Positions 61,963 to 64,000 of a stretch of DNA of 64,000 nt are shown here, piece by piece. Under the pieces are notes generated by a model. It ran no database searches, was not told where the DNA came from, and worked only from the letters and a program-made list of their open reading frames with translations. Within the stretch, counting starts at the first letter, position 1. Every line of letters starts with the position of its first letter. Position numbers and translations under genes: made by a program. Source of the DNA: an uncultured Paracoccaceae bacterium (GTDB lineage: Bacteria > Pseudomonadota > Alphaproteobacteria > Rhodobacterales > Rhodobacteraceae). The DNA is taken from contig CANNFQ010000002.1 in assembly GCA_947503925.1 (NCBI GenBank), positions 124,001-188,000 of the forward strand. Direction: 5' to 3'.

Positions 61963-63025
61963 CCTTCCCAAGGGCGTCCACCGTGTCCGACGCAAGGTTG
62001 TGTCCGGTGTTCGCTACCATTTCTATGCTTGGCGGGGCGGCCCCAAATTTTGGGAAGGGATGGACCCAAACCCCAAAGAGCCCGAATTCTTCCATGCGTT
62101 TTCACAGTGCGGTACGCCCGTGAGCCCGGCCGAATATCTGACGACTCACTTGGTCGACGATTTTCTGTCCAGTGCGTCCTTGCCCAAGGCTGAGCGTTCA
62201 AAGGCTGATATCCGCAAATGGCTGGAACTGTTCCGCGAGGAGTTCGGTGCCGATCCTGTCGCGATGTTCGAAGAACGAGCCTCGCGGGGCGAGGTTAACA
62301 ATTGGCGCAAGAAGTGGCTTCATTCGCCCAAGCAGCACGATATGGCGGGCACCCATGCGACACGCGTTCTGAATTGGGCGGTGGAAGAGGGAAAGCTGAA
62401 AGAGCATCACTGTCACAAGCTTAAAAAGCTCTACCAATCGAACCGCACAGAAATCATCTGGACGAGCGGCGATATCGCGCAGTTCAACAAACATGCACCC
62501 AAGTGGGTCCAAAGGATCCTGACCGCCGGATGCGAAACCGGTTTGCGAGCGGCCGATCTGGTTCAGGTCAAAATGGACCAATTCGAAGATACGCCGCACG
62601 GCAAGCGCCTTCGTTTCAGGACCAGTAAGCGCGGCCAGATCGCATATATCCCTGCCACATCGGCACTTGAGAAATTGATCGCAGAGACGCCGGAAGGCCA
62701 AGAGGTGTTGCTGGTGTCAGAGCTTGGTAGGCCTTTGACGGCCCGTTGGGCATCGAACCAGATCACCAAGTGGCGGCGCGAAACTCAGATCCCCCCTTGG
62801 ATCGACGGCAGGGAGAAGACTCTGTCTGATACGCGCGGGACGGCGGCGACACGATTGCTGAATGCCGATCTGTCTTTGCGCCAGATCGCGGTGCTGATGG
62901 GGTGGTCCGTCCGCTACGCGGCACAGGTAATCGAGCATTATGCGCAGGTTAGCCCGGACGAAAGCGATGCGGTTCTGCGCAAGCTCAATCGGGCAAAATC
63001 ACTGTCTCAAGACACAAAAATGTAA
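61949..63025 (+). CDS. int: Tyrosine recombinase integrase of the element
   Basis: 358 residues from the GTG at 61949 (GGAGA upstream); longer in-frame versions start inside the excisionase-like gene. A core-binding domain (KADIRKWLELFREEFGADPV) precedes the catalytic domain: box I arginine in GCETGLRAADLVQVKM, a lysine in RFRTSKRGQIAYIP, box II as DTRGTAATRL (D in place of the usual H), LMGWS, and the tyrosine nucleophile Y331 in IEHYAQVSPDE. It should recombine the element into and out of tRNA-Cys, 60 bases away. The gene looks intact. Confidence 0.92.
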   Translation: MPRSNLPKGVHRVRRKVVSGVRYHFYAWRGGPKFWEGMDPNPKEPEFFHAFSQCGTPVSPAEYLTTHLVDDFLSSASLPKAERSKADIRKWLELFREEFGADPVAMFEERASRGEVNNWRKKWLHSPKQHDMAGTHATRVLNWAVEEGKLKEHHCHKLKKLYQSNRTEIIWTSGDIAQFNKHAPKWVQRILTAGCETGLRAADLVQVKMDQFEDTPHGKRLRFRTSKRGQIAYIPATSALEKLIAETPEGQEVLLVSELGRPLTARWASNQITKWRRETQIPPWIDGREKTLSDTRGTAATRLLNADLSLRQIAVLMGWSVRYAAQVIEHYAQVSPDESDAVLRKLNRAKSLSQDTKM

Positions 63026-63085
63026 ACGCCCCTGTAAACGCGGGGCCTCAAACACGGCAAGGAGTGAGGTAAGTGATTGTTTTTA
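63026..63085. other. Right terminal region of the element
   Basis: Between the integrase stop and attR. TGTAAACG occurs at 63021-63028 and 63033-63040, mirroring the left-end sites, and may bind integrase arms or Xis. The second copy is followed by CGGGGCC with no T run. Confidence 0.45.
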
Positions 63086-63135
63086 AATGGAGGCGAGTAC
63101 CGGAATCGAACCGGTGTACACGGATTTGCAATCCG
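63086..63135. repeat. attR: 50-bp direct repeat within tRNA-Cys
   Basis: Identical to 18195-18244. On integration the element restored the 3' end of the tRNA gene, which explains why the tRNA remains complete here while the left copy is only partial. Confidence 0.93.
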
Positions 63136-63161
63136 CTGCGTCACCACTCCGCCAACTCGCC
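63088..63161 (-). tRNA. tRNA-Cys (GCA), integration site
   Basis: 74 bases on the minus strand. The 7-bp acceptor stem GGCGAGT/ACTCGCC ends with discriminator T (U73, typical for Cys) and encoded CCA. The anticodon loop is TTGCAAA with anticodon GCA between stems GCGGA and TCCGT. The T arm contains GGTTCGAATCC. The 3' part from 63088 to 63135 lies inside the att repeat, so those bases came with the element. Confidence 0.95.
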
Positions 63162-63296
63162 GACCTGGGTGCTTGCGCCGGATATACCATGCCCTTCCAA
63201 CACGCAAGATGTTCCACGCCCCTTCTATCAACCGTTGCTGCCACAACCCTTCTGTGGCATGACACACCAACCCGTTTTTAGCAGAGAGTTCCGCCC

Positions 63297-63950
63297 GTGA
63301 ATGATTATGCCGCCCGCCGCATCATGATGGTCGATACGCAGATCCGCCCGTCTGATGTCACAAAGTTTCCGATCATTGACGCGATGCTTGATGTACCCCG
63401 TGAGGCTTTTGTGCCGGTCAGTTTGCGTGAAGCCGCCTATATCGGTGAAAACCTTGATATTGGAGGGGGCCGCACGTTGTTGGAGCCGCGCAGCTTTGCC
63501 AAGATGCTGGATGCGCTTGAGGTGCAGCCGCATCATGTTGCGCTGGACCTAGGCTGCGGATTGGGATATTCAACGGCTGTTCTGGCTCGGATTTGCGATT
63601 TTGTTGTTGGTCTGGAAGATGACGAGGCGCGCGCTGAAGAGGCTCAAACCTTGTTGTCCGAACAGGGCTTCGACAATGCCGCAATCATGGCTGTGGACTT
63701 GACCGAGGGTGCGGCAAAATCCGGTCCATATGACATCATTCTGATCCAGGGTGCAGTGGAATTTGTACCAGATACCTTGTTGACGCAGCTGCGTGAGGGT
63801 GGGCGGATCGCCTGCATTTTTGCAGAAGGTGCGTTGGGGATCGTGCGTATCGGTCACAAGATTGATGGCCGGGTGAACTGGCGTTTTGCGTTTAATGCTG
63901 GTGCTCCGGTGTTGCCAGGGTTCCACAAGCCGCCTGCATTCGCACTTTAG
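63297..63950 (+). CDS. Protein-L-isoaspartate O-methyltransferase-family protein
   Basis: 217 residues from a GTG. The start MNDYAARRIMMVDTQIRPSD is the usual Rhodobacteraceae Pcm-like N-terminus, with the SAM-binding motif I VALDLGCGLGYSTAVLA and a family tail APVLPGFHKPPAFAL. The divergent alphaproteobacterial members lack proof of isoaspartate repair. In roseobacters this gene commonly precedes tolC. It is the first intact chromosomal gene to the right of the element. Confidence 0.88.
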   Translation: MNDYAARRIMMVDTQIRPSDVTKFPIIDAMLDVPREAFVPVSLREAAYIGENLDIGGGRTLLEPRSFAKMLDALEVQPHHVALDLGCGLGYSTAVLARICDFVVGLEDDEARAEEAQTLLSEQGFDNAAIMAVDLTEGAAKSGPYDIILIQGAVEFVPDTLLTQLREGGRIACIFAEGALGIVRIGHKIDGRVNWRFAFNAGAPVLPGFHKPPAFAL

Positions 63951-64000
63951 GATTGGTCATTCCGTCGCGTTACTGTATCTTTTGAAAAAAAGCATAAAGT

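Noticed and set aside
1-64000. CRISPR array or cas genes
   Set aside because: No array of regularly spaced repeats and no Cas-like proteins were seen.

Overview
The window looks like a chromosome segment of an alphaproteobacterium of the Rhodobacteraceae (Roseobacter-type). The flanking housekeeping genes (a trimethylamine methyltransferase family protein, dtd, a PfkB kinase, a TelA/XpaC/SPFH/DUF2927 operon, TerC, rluB, rlmB, a Pcm-type methyltransferase) resemble that group in sequence and order, and base composition is moderately GC-rich. This assignment is inference; there is no rRNA in the window.

Region 1 (1-11200) is ordinary chromosome. Most genes lie on the minus strand and form one long probable operon: small membrane protein, XpaC, TelA, DUF2927 lipoprotein, SPFH-GYF protein, zinc-ribbon membrane protein, sugar kinase, Dtd. 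TerC lies just upstream. RluB, RlmB and a tRNA-Tyr follow.

Region 2 (11200-18194) is a scarred, more AT-rich accessory island. It holds a sulfotransferase, a large glycosyltransferase, a TPR/peptidoglycan-binding protein and many broken pieces: two directly repeated IS5-family ends, an IS3 orfA piece, a possible IS21 piece, a tyrosine recombinase remnant, and a serine recombinase remnant joined to a metallophosphoesterase start.

Region 3 (18195-63135) is a 44.9-kb integrative and conjugative element in the 3' end of a tRNA-Cys gene. Identical 50-bp att repeats lie at 18195-18244 and 63086-63135, and a tyrosine recombinase with two ribbon-helix-helix regulators and an excisionase-like gene sits at the right end. 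The transfer machinery is complete on paper: mobC, MOBP-type relaxase and virD4 run rightward from a hairpin-rich candidate oriT (about 35840-35990). A leftward operon starting near 56178 carries virB1, B2, B3, B4, B7, a second lytic transglycosylase, B5, B8, B9, B10, B11, a DUF4177 gene and B6.

The cargo is mostly genome defence and anti-defence: AbiE toxin-antitoxin, an orphan HipB-like repressor, a type I restriction-modification system (hsdM-hsdS-hsdR) flanked by two nuclease-like genes downstream and by a degenerate methylase/specificity fusion, a small DUF4258-like gene and a GIY-YIG protein upstream. ArdC antirestriction, a HamAB (Hachiman-like) pair, and a two-gene operon of an unknown protein plus a pentapeptide-repeat RelA/SpoT homologue complete it. 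The last pair is the best candidate for an undescribed system.

Region 4 (63136-64000) returns to chromosome: the rest of tRNA-Cys and a Pcm-family methyltransferase.
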